Source: JAZRZI01 sp045601325 (GTDB lineage Bacteria > Bacillota_I > Bacilli_A > RFN20 > CAG-826). From it: a stretch of 51,404 bases of DNA. Positions 31,743 through 40,009 of the stretch are shown in pieces; position 1 is the first letter of the stretch, and each line of letters opens with the position of its first letter. The stretch lies in contig JAZRZI010000003.1 in assembly GCA_045601325.1 (NCBI GenBank), positions 1 to 51,404 of the forward strand. Direction: 5' to 3'. The position numbers and the translations under genes were made by a program. The notes below the pieces were generated by a model. That model did not search any database. It worked only from the letters and a program-made list of their open reading frames with translations, and was not told the origin of the DNA.

Positions 31743-32780
31743 ATGCAAAATCAAAAACTTGAAGCAATTTTAAATCAAGCATTAGTAGATATTGAAGCTG
31801 CTTCCAATAGCGAAGAAATCAATATCGTTCGTAACAAATTTTTATCAAAAAAATGCGAACTTTCCAGCATGATGTCTTTGATAGCTACATTACCTGTAGA
31901 GGAAAAGAAGACCTTTGGTGCGGAAATGAACACTGTTAAAACAACTATTTCATCTAAATTAGATGAGAAACTTTCAGAAATTCAAAAAGCAGAATTAGAC
32001 GCAAAATTAAAAGCAGAACAAATTGATATTTCATTGCCTGCAAGGGATATTGAAGTTGGTTCTAGAAACCCATTCCGTGTTGTCATTGATGAGATGACTG
32101 ACATCTTCTTAGGTATGGGGTTTGAAGTTGCGGAAGGACCTGAAATCGAATCTGATAGTTTTAACTTTGAATTGCTAAACATTCCAAAAGATCACCCTGC
32201 TCGTGATATGCAAGATACATTCTATATTGATGAAAACACTCTTTTGAGAACTCATACATCACCAGTTCAAGCAAGAACTATGATGACTAAAGCTGGACAA
32301 CCAATTAGAGTCATTTGTCCAGGCAAAACATATAGAAGAGATGATGATGACGCAACTCATTCACATCAATTCGGTCAAATTGAAGGTTTAGTCGTGGACA
32401 AGAACATCAATATTGGCCACTTGAAGGCAACATTAGAATTGTTTGCTAAAAAAATGTTTGGTGAAAAGCGTGAAATTAGATTACGTCCTTCATATTTCCC
32501 ATTCACAGAACCAAGCGTTGAAGTAGATATTACTTGTGCTAACTGTGGTGGCAAAGGTTGTTCTATGTGCAAAGGCACAGGCTACATTGAAATTCTCGGT
32601 GGCGGAATGGTCCATCCAAATGTTTTAAAAATGAACGGATATGATCCTGAAGTTTATAGTGGCTTTGCTTTTGGCATTGGCATTGAAAGAGTTGCTCTTT
32701 TGCGCTATGGAATTGATGATATCCGTAAGATATATCAAAATGATGTAAGATTCTTACATCAATTCAAAAAGAAAATTTAA
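31743..32780 (+). CDS. pheS: Phenylalanine--tRNA ligase alpha subunit
   Basis: Catalytic subunit of the (alpha-beta)2 enzyme that charges tRNA-Phe. The 345 residues include the N-terminal coiled-coil arm (about 1-85) and the class II core: motif 1 region EIESDSFNFELLN, motif 2 TYRRDDDDATHSHQFGQIEG (about 200-219) and motif 3 GFAFGIGIERVALLRYG (about 308). A CANCGGKGCSMC cluster before EILGGGMVHP is also seen in other Firmicutes PheS. AGGAGG precedes the ATG. It is the first gene of pheS-pheT-DUF177. Confidence 0.98.
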   Translation: MQNQKLEAILNQALVDIEAASNSEEINIVRNKFLSKKCELSSMMSLIATLPVEEKKTFGAEMNTVKTTISSKLDEKLSEIQKAELDAKLKAEQIDISLPARDIEVGSRNPFRVVIDEMTDIFLGMGFEVAEGPEIESDSFNFELLNIPKDHPARDMQDTFYIDENTLLRTHTSPVQARTMMTKAGQPIRVICPGKTYRRDDDDATHSHQFGQIEGLVVDKNINIGHLKATLELFAKKMFGEKREIRLRPSYFPFTEPSVEVDITCANCGGKGCSMCKGTGYIEILGGGMVHPNVLKMNGYDPEVYSGFAFGIGIERVALLRYGIDDIRKIYQNDVRFLHQFKKKI

Positions 32781-32798
32781 AGGTGGGAGGAATATATT

Positions 32799-35201
32799 AT
32801 GTTAGTTAGTTTAAAAAACATTAAAGAATTTGTTTCCTTAGATGGATTAACTTCTGAAGAAATAGCTAAAGGATTAACATTCGCTGGCGTTGAAGTTGAA
32901 CAAATTTCAAAAATGGCAAGTGGCACTAATTTAATCATTGGCGAAATTTTAGAATGTGTAAATCATCCTGATAGTGACCACCTTCATGTTTTAAAAGTTA
33001 ATTTAGGTGAAAAATATGGTGTTGAACAAATTGTTTGTGGCGCACCAAATGCACGCGCTGGTCTTAAAGTTATTGTGGCAAGGCTTGGTGCAAAGCTTCC
33101 TGAAGTAGAAATCAAACCAGCTAAAGTTAGAGGCATCGATTCTAATGGTATGTGCTGTTCTTTGCTTGAATTAGGTGTTGATAGCAAATATTTATCAGAA
33201 TGCCAAACAAAAGGCATTGAAGAATTGCCTAACGACGCCCCTGTTGGTGAAGAAAATGTTCTTTCCTATTTAGGGTTAGACGACGAAGTATTAAATTTAA
33301 ATGTTTTAGCTAATAGACCTGACTTATTATCTATTTACAATGTCGCAAGAGAAATCGGCGCTATTTTTAATAGAGAAGTCAATATTCCAACATTTGAAGA
33401 TAAAGAAACATTCAAAACAAAATTCACTGTTGGCTCAATGACTAATAGATGTAGTCAATTCTCTGGTAAGGAAGTTAAATCAATCGTTACAAAACCATCA
33501 CCTTTATGGATGCAAAAATATTTAAATGCAATGGGCGTTAGAAGCATCAATAATATCGTAGATATTGGTAACTTTGTTATGCTTATGACCGGTCAACCAT
33601 TACATATGTATGATGCTGATAAATTAGCAAAACAAGAATTAACTGCAATAGACAATTATGAAGGTGATTTTGTTGCGCTTGATGAAAAAACTTACTCTGT
33701 TAAAAATAACGATATAGTTATTGCTTGCGATCGTAAACCAGTGTGCTTAGGTGGCGTGATGGGATCATTAGCTTGTGCAGTCGATGAAAACACTAAAAAT
33801 ATTTTTATTGAATCCGCTTCATTCGATGGCGCTTCTGTTAGAAGAACAAGCAATAGATTGGGCTTAGCTAGTGAATCAAGCCAAAGATTCGTTAAAGGAA
33901 CAAATCACTTCCAATACGTTAATGTTTTGAATTACGTTAGCGATTTATTAGAAAAATATGCTGATGCAAAAGAATTCTCCAATATTGTTACTTATCAAAG
34001 CGAGGAAAGTGTTGATAAACAAATTAGCACTTCCGTTGAAAAGATTAATGGTAGATTAGGCACAAGCTTCTCTTTGGCTCAAATCAAGGATGCGCTAGAA
34101 AGACTCCACTTTAGAGTTAGAATGAATTCTCAAACAGGATTCTTTGTCGCGGGTGTTCCTTCGTGGAGACTTGATGTAACTTGCGACGCTGATTTAAGCG
34201 AAGAAGTAATTCGTTTATTAGGATTCGAAAATGTTAAATCAATATTGCCTGTTCTTGATGTCAAAGTTGGTTCCTTGTCAGAAAGACAAACAAGATTAAA
34301 ACAAATTCGTTATCTATTATTAGATAAAGGTTTAGATGAGTGTTTAACATATTCATTACTTTCTAGAAGAGAATGTGGTGCGTTTAATTTGCTTCACAAC
34401 GAAGAATCTTATGTAATTTTAAACCCTCTTACCGATGATAAAGTGGTGTTTAGAACACATATTCTCCACTCATTGCTTAAAGTTGCTACATACAATGTCG
34501 CAAGACAAAATAAGGACTTAGCATTGTTTGAAACCTCTAATATGCAATCGAAGTCCACTGTGACTGAACATATTGCAGTTGTATTAGTAGGCAACCAAGA
34601 ATTACGCGGTGGTATGTCAACAGTCCCATATGATTTTTATCATATGAAAGGATTATTGGAAAGTATTATGACTATTTTAGGCATTGAGAATTCACGTTAT
34701 AAACTGGAAAGAATTACTTCGCACACAGATGAATTACATCCAGGTAAATCTGCAGAAATAATTTTCCAAAATAAAGTCATTGGTATGATGGGTGAATTAC
34801 ATCCAAACAAATTAAAAGAATACGATTTAGGCAAAACATCTACTGTTGTACTTGAACTTGATTTAGATGCATTATTATCTGCGAAGATCGGTGTAACAAA
34901 AATGGCAGCTATTTCTCGTTTCCCAACCGTTACAAGAGACTTAGCATTTGTTGTTAATGAAAATGTTATGGCAAGAGATATTATTAAAACTATCAAAGTT
35001 ACTGGTCGTGGATTAGTTAGTTCAGCTAACATCTTTGATGTTTATCAAGGACAAGGAGTCGAAATTGGTAAGAAATCTATTGCTATTAGTATCTCTTATA
35101 AGAGTGATGATCACACATTATTAGAAAAGGAAGTTAGCGATATGGAGGACAAAATTAAATTTGAACTCACAAAATCATATCATGCTGAATTACGTGGATA
35201 A
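32799..35201 (+). CDS. pheT: Phenylalanine--tRNA ligase beta subunit
   Basis: Structural and editing subunit of PheRS. At 800 residues it has the full bacterial domain set: the N-terminal tRNA-binding (EMAP-like) domain (about 40-150; NHPDSDHLHVLKV), B3/B4 editing domain (about 210-380), B5 (about 405-475) and the C-terminal ferredoxin-like anticodon domain (about 705-800; FPTVTRDLAFVVNE). GGTGGGAGG precedes the ATG. Its stop codon overlaps the ATG of the next gene by one base. Confidence 0.98.
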   Translation: MLVSLKNIKEFVSLDGLTSEEIAKGLTFAGVEVEQISKMASGTNLIIGEILECVNHPDSDHLHVLKVNLGEKYGVEQIVCGAPNARAGLKVIVARLGAKLPEVEIKPAKVRGIDSNGMCCSLLELGVDSKYLSECQTKGIEELPNDAPVGEENVLSYLGLDDEVLNLNVLANRPDLLSIYNVAREIGAIFNREVNIPTFEDKETFKTKFTVGSMTNRCSQFSGKEVKSIVTKPSPLWMQKYLNAMGVRSINNIVDIGNFVMLMTGQPLHMYDADKLAKQELTAIDNYEGDFVALDEKTYSVKNNDIVIACDRKPVCLGGVMGSLACAVDENTKNIFIESASFDGASVRRTSNRLGLASESSQRFVKGTNHFQYVNVLNYVSDLLEKYADAKEFSNIVTYQSEESVDKQISTSVEKINGRLGTSFSLAQIKDALERLHFRVRMNSQTGFFVAGVPSWRLDVTCDADLSEEVIRLLGFENVKSILPVLDVKVGSLSERQTRLKQIRYLLLDKGLDECLTYSLLSRRECGAFNLLHNEESYVILNPLTDDKVVFRTHILHSLLKVATYNVARQNKDLALFETSNMQSKSTVTEHIAVVLVGNQELRGGMSTVPYDFYHMKGLLESIMTILGIENSRYKLERITSHTDELHPGKSAEIIFQNKVIGMMGELHPNKLKEYDLGKTSTVVLELDLDALLSAKIGVTKMAAISRFPTVTRDLAFVVNENVMARDIIKTIKVTGRGLVSSANIFDVYQGQGVEIGKKSIAISISYKSDDHTLLEKEVSDMEDKIKFELTKSYHAELRG

Positions 35202-35686
35202 TGAAACTCAACAGAGCAGTACTCCAAACAAATAAACCAACAAAATTCAGCGAGGATGTCGATTTTTCTAGCAAAGAATTTGATCCTTTATTTCTTCGTG
35301 GCATAACAAATTGTCACGTTGAAATGGAAGCAACTCAATATGATGAATTCTTAAGAGTAAATTTTGACATTGATACTTCAATCGTGGCGGTTTGCGCTTA
35401 CACTCTAGAGGATGTTATTCTTCCATTAAAGATACATGAAGAATTAGCGTTTGGCGATAATCCAGATGATGAATCTTCATATTATGAAGAGAATGTAATT
35501 ATTGACCTAGATGAATATATTCTTGGCATCATATTGGCTTACATTCCACCTAAAGTAATTAAAAAAGGCGCTAAGCCTCCTAAAGATGGTGAAGGCTATA
35601 GAGTTATAACAGAAGAACAGCTAGCTGAGGAAAGAAAAAATAAAAAAGATGACCGCTGGTCAAAGCTAGATAATCTAGATCTATAA
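35201..35686 (+). CDS. DUF177 (YceD) family protein
   Basis: A 161-residue acidic protein of the YceD/DUF177 family, whose members are needed for normal 23S rRNA accumulation and are usually encoded directly before rpmF (L32). The central segment (TSIVAVCAYTLEDVILPL) and the acidic E-D-rich loop are typical, and the C-terminus ends with RWSKLDNLDL, resembling the usual DPRW..L ending. Unusually, no rpmF follows: a terminator comes 27 bases later. It is translationally coupled to pheT through TAATG. Confidence 0.8.
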   Translation: MKLNRAVLQTNKPTKFSEDVDFSSKEFDPLFLRGITNCHVEMEATQYDEFLRVNFDIDTSIVAVCAYTLEDVILPLKIHEELAFGDNPDDESSYYEENVIIDLDEYILGIILAYIPPKVIKKGAKPPKDGEGYRVITEEQLAEERKNKKDDRWSKLDNLDL

Positions 35687-35712
35687 ATTATTCAATGACA
35701 TCAATAAACATT

Positions 35713-35739
35713 AGCATCCGTATGGATGCTTTTCTTTTT
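35713..35739 (+). terminator. Intrinsic terminator of pheS-pheT-DUF177
   Basis: AGCATCC-GTAT-GGATGCT followed by TTTCTTTTT. Confidence 0.9.
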
Positions 35740-35761
35740 ACTATAAAAGTTAAATTGTGTA

Positions 35762-35791
35762 TTGTAATAATTTATTATTTGCGTTTATAAT
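35762..35791 (+). promoter_or_regulatory. Promoter of the mraZ division cluster
   Basis: TTGTAA (35762-35767), 18 bases, TATAAT (35786-35791). The predicted start near 35798 falls on the first MraZ-box repeat. Confidence 0.7.
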
Positions 35792-35796
35792 ATATG

Positions 35797-35826
35797 CAAG
35801 TGGAAGAAAGTGGAAAAAGGTGTAAA
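35797..35826 (+). repeat. Three tandem 10-bp MraZ boxes
   Basis: CAAGTGGAAG, AAAGTGGAAA and AAGGTGTAAA follow each other without gaps. MraZ proteins are known to bind three or more short GTG-type repeats spaced by about ten bases ahead of their own gene; in mycoplasmas the unit is close to AAAGTG. Here they cover the start of transcription and the ribosome site, so MraZ should repress its own operon. Confidence 0.8.
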
Positions 35827-35827
35827 A

Positions 35828-36256
35828 ATGTTTTTTGGAAACTATTCTAACAAACTAGATGAAAAAGGCAGACTTGTTATTCCTCGTAAAATGAGAGAAG
35901 AAGCAGGTAGCAAACTTTTCATTATGAAAGGTTTCGATGGCGCTTTATCAATCTACAAAGAATCTGAATTTGAAAAGCTTATTCACCAATTTGAAACTCT
36001 ACCTTTCACAAAGAAAGCCACTCGTGACTATTTGCGTGTTCAATTAGCATCTACATGTGAACTTGAATTCGATAAATTAGGAAGAGTGCAAATTCCTGCA
36101 AATTTAATTCAAAAATATGAAATTGGTAAGGAAGTAGTGGTTATTGGCGCTGGAGATCATATTGAAGTCTGGAACAAGGATGCATATGAAACTTACGAAA
36201 AAGAAGTTGTTGCTAACTTTGAAAAGAACGCTGAAGCCCTACAAGAAGAAAAATAA
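35828..36256 (+). CDS. mraZ: Transcriptional regulator MraZ
   Basis: DNA-binding regulator at the head of the division (dcw) cluster. The ATG at 35828 gives 142 residues and the family opening MFFGNYSNKLDEKGRLVIP; a GTG 18 bases earlier lies within the MraZ boxes and is less likely. The two SpoVT-AbrB-like halves are visible, with DEKGRLVIPRKMR (11-23) and the matching DKLGRVQIPANL (about 81-92). AAGGTG serves as ribosome site and is part of the third box. It sits two bases before rsmH. Confidence 0.95.
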   Translation: MFFGNYSNKLDEKGRLVIPRKMREEAGSKLFIMKGFDGALSIYKESEFEKLIHQFETLPFTKKATRDYLRVQLASTCELEFDKLGRVQIPANLIQKYEIGKEVVVIGAGDHIEVWNKDAYETYEKEVVANFEKNAEALQEEK

Positions 36257-36258
36257 TT

Positions 36259-37185
36259 ATGGGAACACATTTTCCTGTAATGTTAGATGAAGTTATTAGA
36301 GGCTTAAAGATTAAGCCAGATGGTACATACCTCGATCTAACAATCGGCCGTGGTGGCCATTCATCTAAAATATTAGCTAGATTAACTTCTGGCCACTTGA
36401 TTGGCTTTGATCAAGACGACGAAGCGATTCAAGAATCAACAATTAATCTTTCCAAAGTTTCAAATAACTTTGAACTGATACATAGTAACTTTGTTAACTT
36501 CCGTTCAATTCTTCAAGAAAAAGGAATTAATGAAATCGATGGAATACTTATGGATTTAGGTGTTTCATCACCACAATTCGATGAAGCAGAAAGAGGTTTC
36601 TCTTACAGAGAAGATGCTCCTCTAGACATGAGAATGGATAGAAGACAAGAACTTACTGCTTACACAATTGTTAACACTTACTCTTTAGAAGATTTAACGA
36701 GAATCTTCAGAGAATATGGTGATGAGAAATTTTCGTTCCAAATCGCTAAAAACATTGTTAAGGCGAGAGAAAACTCACCTGTCAAAACTACGTTTGAACT
36801 TGTTGAAATTGTCAAAAAGAGCAAACCTATGAAAGCTTTGGCAAAAGCTGGTCATCCAGCAAAACAAATCTTCCAGGCATTAAGAATTGCTGTTAATGAT
36901 GAACTAAATGTATTAGTTAAAACATTAAAAGACGCATTAGCCGTTCTTAAGCCACACGGAGGAAGACTTGCCGTTATTACATTCCACTCTGGCGAAGATA
37001 GAATTGTTAAAAATATTTTTAAAGAAGCTACTGTAGTGGAAGGTAATAGATACGATGGTCCAAATGATCGACAAGAAAAAGACTATTTCTTGGTTAATAC
37101 TAAACCAATCACTGCTAGTGAAAAGGAATTAGAAATCAACCATAGATCAGTGAGCGCAAAGCTCAGAATCATTGAAAGAAAATAA
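36259..37185 (+). CDS. rsmH: 16S rRNA (cytosine-1402-N4)-methyltransferase
   Basis: Methylates C1402 of 16S rRNA in the ribosomal P site. The protein has 308 residues, with HFPVMLDEVIRGL at the N-terminus, the SAM-binding DLTIGRGGHSSKIL (about 23-36), GILMDLGVSSPQFD (about 95-108) and AVITFHSGEDRIVK (about 238-251). It is in the conserved mraZ-rsmH pair, two bases apart. Confidence 0.97.
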   Translation: MGTHFPVMLDEVIRGLKIKPDGTYLDLTIGRGGHSSKILARLTSGHLIGFDQDDEAIQESTINLSKVSNNFELIHSNFVNFRSILQEKGINEIDGILMDLGVSSPQFDEAERGFSYREDAPLDMRMDRRQELTAYTIVNTYSLEDLTRIFREYGDEKFSFQIAKNIVKARENSPVKTTFELVEIVKKSKPMKALAKAGHPAKQIFQALRIAVNDELNVLVKTLKDALAVLKPHGGRLAVITFHSGEDRIVKNIFKEATVVEGNRYDGPNDRQEKDYFLVNTKPITASEKELEINHRSVSAKLRIIERK

Positions 37186-37200
37186 GGAAAGGAGAACATC

Positions 37201-37425
37201 ATGAAAGACAAATTAGTTAAGCATAATTTCAAAGGCTTACATTCAAGAAAACGCAGAATCGGTGTTGGTTCAATTGCTTTCGCTTCCTTATTAGCCGCTA
37301 TTTTAATTCCAACCTACATTTCAAGCCAAAAAGCTTCAGAAAAGGCATCACTTGCTCAAGAACCAGAGGAACAAGAAGTAGAGCTTGATGAAGCAGTGGA
37401 AGATGATTTATTAAATTACGAATAA
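37201..37425 (+). CDS. Small single-span membrane protein in the ftsL position
   Basis: I cannot assign this 74-residue protein to a family. It has a strongly basic N-terminus (KHNFKGLHSRKRR), one membrane helix (about residues 21-43, including AFASLLAAILIPTYI) and an acidic tail from residue 54 on (EPEEQEVELDEAVEDD). This predicts a cytoplasmic N-terminus and a short extracytoplasmic tail. It stands where ftsL lies in other dcw clusters and has the same topology, but it is too short for FtsL and has no coiled coil. AAGGAAAGGAG upstream shows it is translated. A divisome role is inference. Confidence 0.75.
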   Translation: MKDKLVKHNFKGLHSRKRRIGVGSIAFASLLAAILIPTYISSQKASEKASLAQEPEEQEVELDEAVEDDLLNYE

Positions 37426-37460
37426 TTGTCCCCCTTGATTTTATATTTTCCCCACGGATT

Positions 37461-37490
37461 AATCGCAGCTTCGGTTGCGGTTTTTCTTTT
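37461..37490 (+). terminator. Intrinsic terminator with UUCG loop before ftsA
   Basis: ATCGCAGC-TTCG-GTTGCGGT followed by TTTTCTTTT. It separates mraZ-rsmH-orf74 from ftsA-ftsZ. Confidence 0.9.
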
Positions 37491-37550
37491 GAACTAAATT
37501 AGTACGTTTTTAGTACTTTTTTATATTTTATTAACATTTATTGTTAAGTG

Positions 37551-37579
37551 TTGAAAATTAATTGGTTTTTCAATAAAAT
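37551..37579 (+). promoter_or_regulatory. Promoter of ftsA-ftsZ
   Basis: TTGAAA (37551-37556), 17 bases, TAAAAT (37574-37579). Just upstream is an inverted repeat TTAACA-N5-TGTTAA (37531-37547), possibly an operator. GGTGATT serves as a weak ribosome site. Confidence 0.75.
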
Positions 37580-37597
37580 AAAATATGGTGATTAATT

Positions 37598-38812
37598 ATG
37601 GAAAAGAAAGTAGCTGCAATTGAATTTGGCACTAAGAAGTTAAAACTTGTTGTTGGTTATGAACTAGATGGCAAAGTATACGTTATATATGCTTTGACTA
37701 AACCTTATGGTTATGGATTAAATGAAAAGAAATTTTTAGATTTTGATAAAGTTTCAGAGTCTGTTAAGAACATTAAGTCTATAATCGACCCTAGTGCAAA
37801 TATTAAACTTTCTTTATCTCAAGCTACTCTTGCGCTTCCTCCAAATGGATTAGAAGTTTTTCGTGGAAGACAAGTTTCCAGTATTGCTGGAGAAGGTGGT
37901 TTAATCTCTCCTATTGACATTAAAAACGTTCATGGAATGGTTAAAAATAACATTTCTAAAACATATGGCAATAGCGATATCGTAGATATTATTCCTAAAC
38001 AATATATTTTAAGTAATGGTGAGGTGTATTCTGAAGCTCCATTAGGCTTGAATTCGACATCTATCACATTAGATGCAATGGTTTATTCTTTACCATCTGA
38101 TAATGTAAATGATGTTGAAAACGCTCTTAGAAATGGTGGTATGAATGTTAGAAGAACATTTGTTGCTCCTTTTGCTACAGCAACTTTAATTTCGAGTGAT
38201 CCTGAAATGCCTAAGGATTATTTCTTGGTTGATATTGGTAGTGATTACACAACAATTTCTTTAGTAGGCAACGGTGATGTCTATGCTTCTAGATTTAACA
38301 GATGGGGTAGTGATAATATCACTGAAAGAATCGTTGAAAACTTTAACATTAATAGCAATGAAGCTGAAAAGATTAAAATCTTATATGGCTTAGATAAAAG
38401 ACAAATGAAATTCCGCGCATCCGTTTGCAAATCAGCTGGATATAATGGCGAAGAAATCATTCACTACAGTGATGAATTAAATAGCATCATTAAAAATGAA
38501 TTAGAAAAATTAACATTGTATGTCAATTCTGGTATCCAGGACATTATCTCTACTTATGACAAATCATTATTGACACTTCCGATGATTCTAGTGGGCGGTG
38601 GCGCTCAGTTAAATGGATTGGCGGAATATATCGAACCAAAAGTTCAAAGCGAAAAAGTGATTGTTTATAAGCCAAAGGCTTTAGGAGCAAGAAACGCTAC
38701 ATTTACAAACTGTTTGGGCATGATTCTTGCTAATGCGAAATATCAATTAGTAGTGGATGAATATCATGCGCAAACAGGAACGCTAACAAGGGACCCAGTG
38801 AAGGAGAAATAA
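37598..38812 (+). CDS. ftsA: Cell division protein FtsA, divergent
   Basis: Actin-like protein that tethers FtsZ to the membrane. The 404 residues carry the nucleotide-binding motifs: phosphate-1 AIEFGTKKLKLVVG (8-21; Glu where others often have Asp), phosphate-2 FLVDIGSDYTTISL (about 209-222) and the adenosine motif MILVGGGAQLNGL (about 329-341). The 1C insert typical of FtsA lies around 85-165. The C-terminus ends in YHAQTGTLTRDPVKEK, which is not the amphipathic membrane-targeting helix expected of FtsA. It is the first gene of a two-gene unit with ftsZ, three bases apart. Confidence 0.88.
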   Translation: MEKKVAAIEFGTKKLKLVVGYELDGKVYVIYALTKPYGYGLNEKKFLDFDKVSESVKNIKSIIDPSANIKLSLSQATLALPPNGLEVFRGRQVSSIAGEGGLISPIDIKNVHGMVKNNISKTYGNSDIVDIIPKQYILSNGEVYSEAPLGLNSTSITLDAMVYSLPSDNVNDVENALRNGGMNVRRTFVAPFATATLISSDPEMPKDYFLVDIGSDYTTISLVGNGDVYASRFNRWGSDNITERIVENFNINSNEAEKIKILYGLDKRQMKFRASVCKSAGYNGEEIIHYSDELNSIIKNELEKLTLYVNSGIQDIISTYDKSLLTLPMILVGGGAQLNGLAEYIEPKVQSEKVIVYKPKALGARNATFTNCLGMILANAKYQLVVDEYHAQTGTLTRDPVKEK

Positions 38813-38815
38813 TAT

Positions 38816-39934
38816 ATGCAAAACTATGATTTAGACAATTTTGAACCAGTAGCAAAGATTGTTGTTATTGGTGTTGGTGGCGCAGGTAACAATGCTGTCA
38901 ACCGTATGATCGATGAAGAAATCGATAATGTTGAATTCTGGGTTGCTAATACTGATAAGCAAGCTTTATCAACAAGCAAAGCTAGGCACAGATTAATTCT
39001 CGGTTCTGATATTACTGGTGGCTTAGGCGCTGGTGGTGAACCTGAAATTGGCGAAAGCGCTGCCGAAGCAAGCGCTGATGAAATTAGAGAAATTGTCCAA
39101 GGTGCTAATATGGTATTTATTGCTGCAGGTATGGGCGGCGGGACTGGTACAGGTGCAGCTCCTGTCATTGCACGTATAGCAAAAGATGCAGGCGCTCTTG
39201 TGGTAGCAATTGTCACTAGACCATTTACAATGGAAGGAAATAGACGTGTAGTGAATTCCATCGCTGGCTTAAACAAATTAAAAGATAATGTCGACTCTAT
39301 TATTGTCGTTTCTAATGATAAACTTTTGTATACATATGGTTCTTCTCCTATTGGAGAAGCATTTACAGAAGCTGATAAAGTTTTAGCTAAGTCAGTTAAA
39401 ACAGTTGTTGACTTAGTTTTGTTACCAGCAGTTATCAATTTAGACTTTGCAGATGTGAGAAGCACATTAAAAGATTCTGGTGTTGCGCTTATTGGTTTTG
39501 GTAGTGCATCAGGTCCTAATAGATCTAGAGATGCTGCTAATGCAGCGATCAATTCACCTCTTTTAGAAGCCCGTATTACAGGCGCAAAAAGAGCAATTGT
39601 TTCTGTTACATGTGGCAAGAGTGTTTCATTAGTTGATGCACAAGAAACTGTTAACCTACTCATTGACGCAAGCGGACATGATATAGATGTTAAATTTGGT
39701 GTATCAATCAATGATCAATTAGATGACGAAATCCTTGTGAGTGTTATCGCAAGTGACTTTGTTAATGAAACTGATTTTTCAAACATTCATGCATTCGACA
39801 CTCCAAATCATACGATTGCTAGCGAACCTATTAGAAACGATTCTTCTTTACAATGCGAAAGTGGACTCGAACATACAAAAGAATCTTCCAACTCTCAATT
39901 AGATGACATATTGTCTGATTGGTTAAATAAATAA
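38816..39934 (+). CDS. ftsZ: Cell division protein FtsZ
   Basis: Tubulin-like GTPase that forms the division ring. The 372 residues contain the nucleotide site GVGGAGNNAVNRM (about 19-31), the tubulin signature GGGTGTG (about 105-112), the T7 loop NLDFADVR (about 204-211) and a variable linker from about 315 ending in the conserved C-terminal peptide DDILSDWLNK that binds FtsA, EzrA or SepF. GAAGGAG precedes the ATG. A long open antisense frame opposite it is a coding shadow. Confidence 0.98.
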   Translation: MQNYDLDNFEPVAKIVVIGVGGAGNNAVNRMIDEEIDNVEFWVANTDKQALSTSKARHRLILGSDITGGLGAGGEPEIGESAAEASADEIREIVQGANMVFIAAGMGGGTGTGAAPVIARIAKDAGALVVAIVTRPFTMEGNRRVVNSIAGLNKLKDNVDSIIVVSNDKLLYTYGSSPIGEAFTEADKVLAKSVKTVVDLVLLPAVINLDFADVRSTLKDSGVALIGFGSASGPNRSRDAANAAINSPLLEARITGAKRAIVSVTCGKSVSLVDAQETVNLLIDASGHDIDVKFGVSINDQLDDEILVSVIASDFVNETDFSNIHAFDTPNHTIASEPIRNDSSLQCESGLEHTKESSNSQLDDILSDWLNK

Positions 39935-39954
39935 TTAGCAACATAAAAAATAAC

Positions 39955-39985
39955 AAAAGGGCGTTTTCGCCCTTTTTCTTTTTGC
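39955..39985 (+). terminator. Intrinsic terminator of ftsA-ftsZ
   Basis: AAAAGGGCG-TTTT-CGCCCTTTT, a nine-pair stem followed by TCTTTTTG. Confidence 0.92.
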
Positions 39986-39992
39986 GCGTTTG

Positions 39993-40001
39993 TGCGATAA
40001 T
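39993..40001 (+). promoter_or_regulatory. Extended -10 of the endonuclease gene
   Basis: TGC-GATAAT ends eight bases before the ATG at 40010. There is no ribosome site, so the message should be nearly leaderless. Confidence 0.5.
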
Positions 40002-40009
40002 GTGCGAGT

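Noticed and set aside
35810..35827. A GTG start of mraZ six codons upstream
   Set aside because: It lies in the MraZ-box repeats and would leave no ribosome site; the ATG gives the conserved MFFGNY opening.
38824..39711. A 295-codon open frame antisense to ftsZ
   Set aside because: It lies entirely opposite a well-supported ftsZ, has no ribosome site, and its repetitive Ser/Ala/Pro/Thr-rich translation is what the reverse frame of ftsZ gives.
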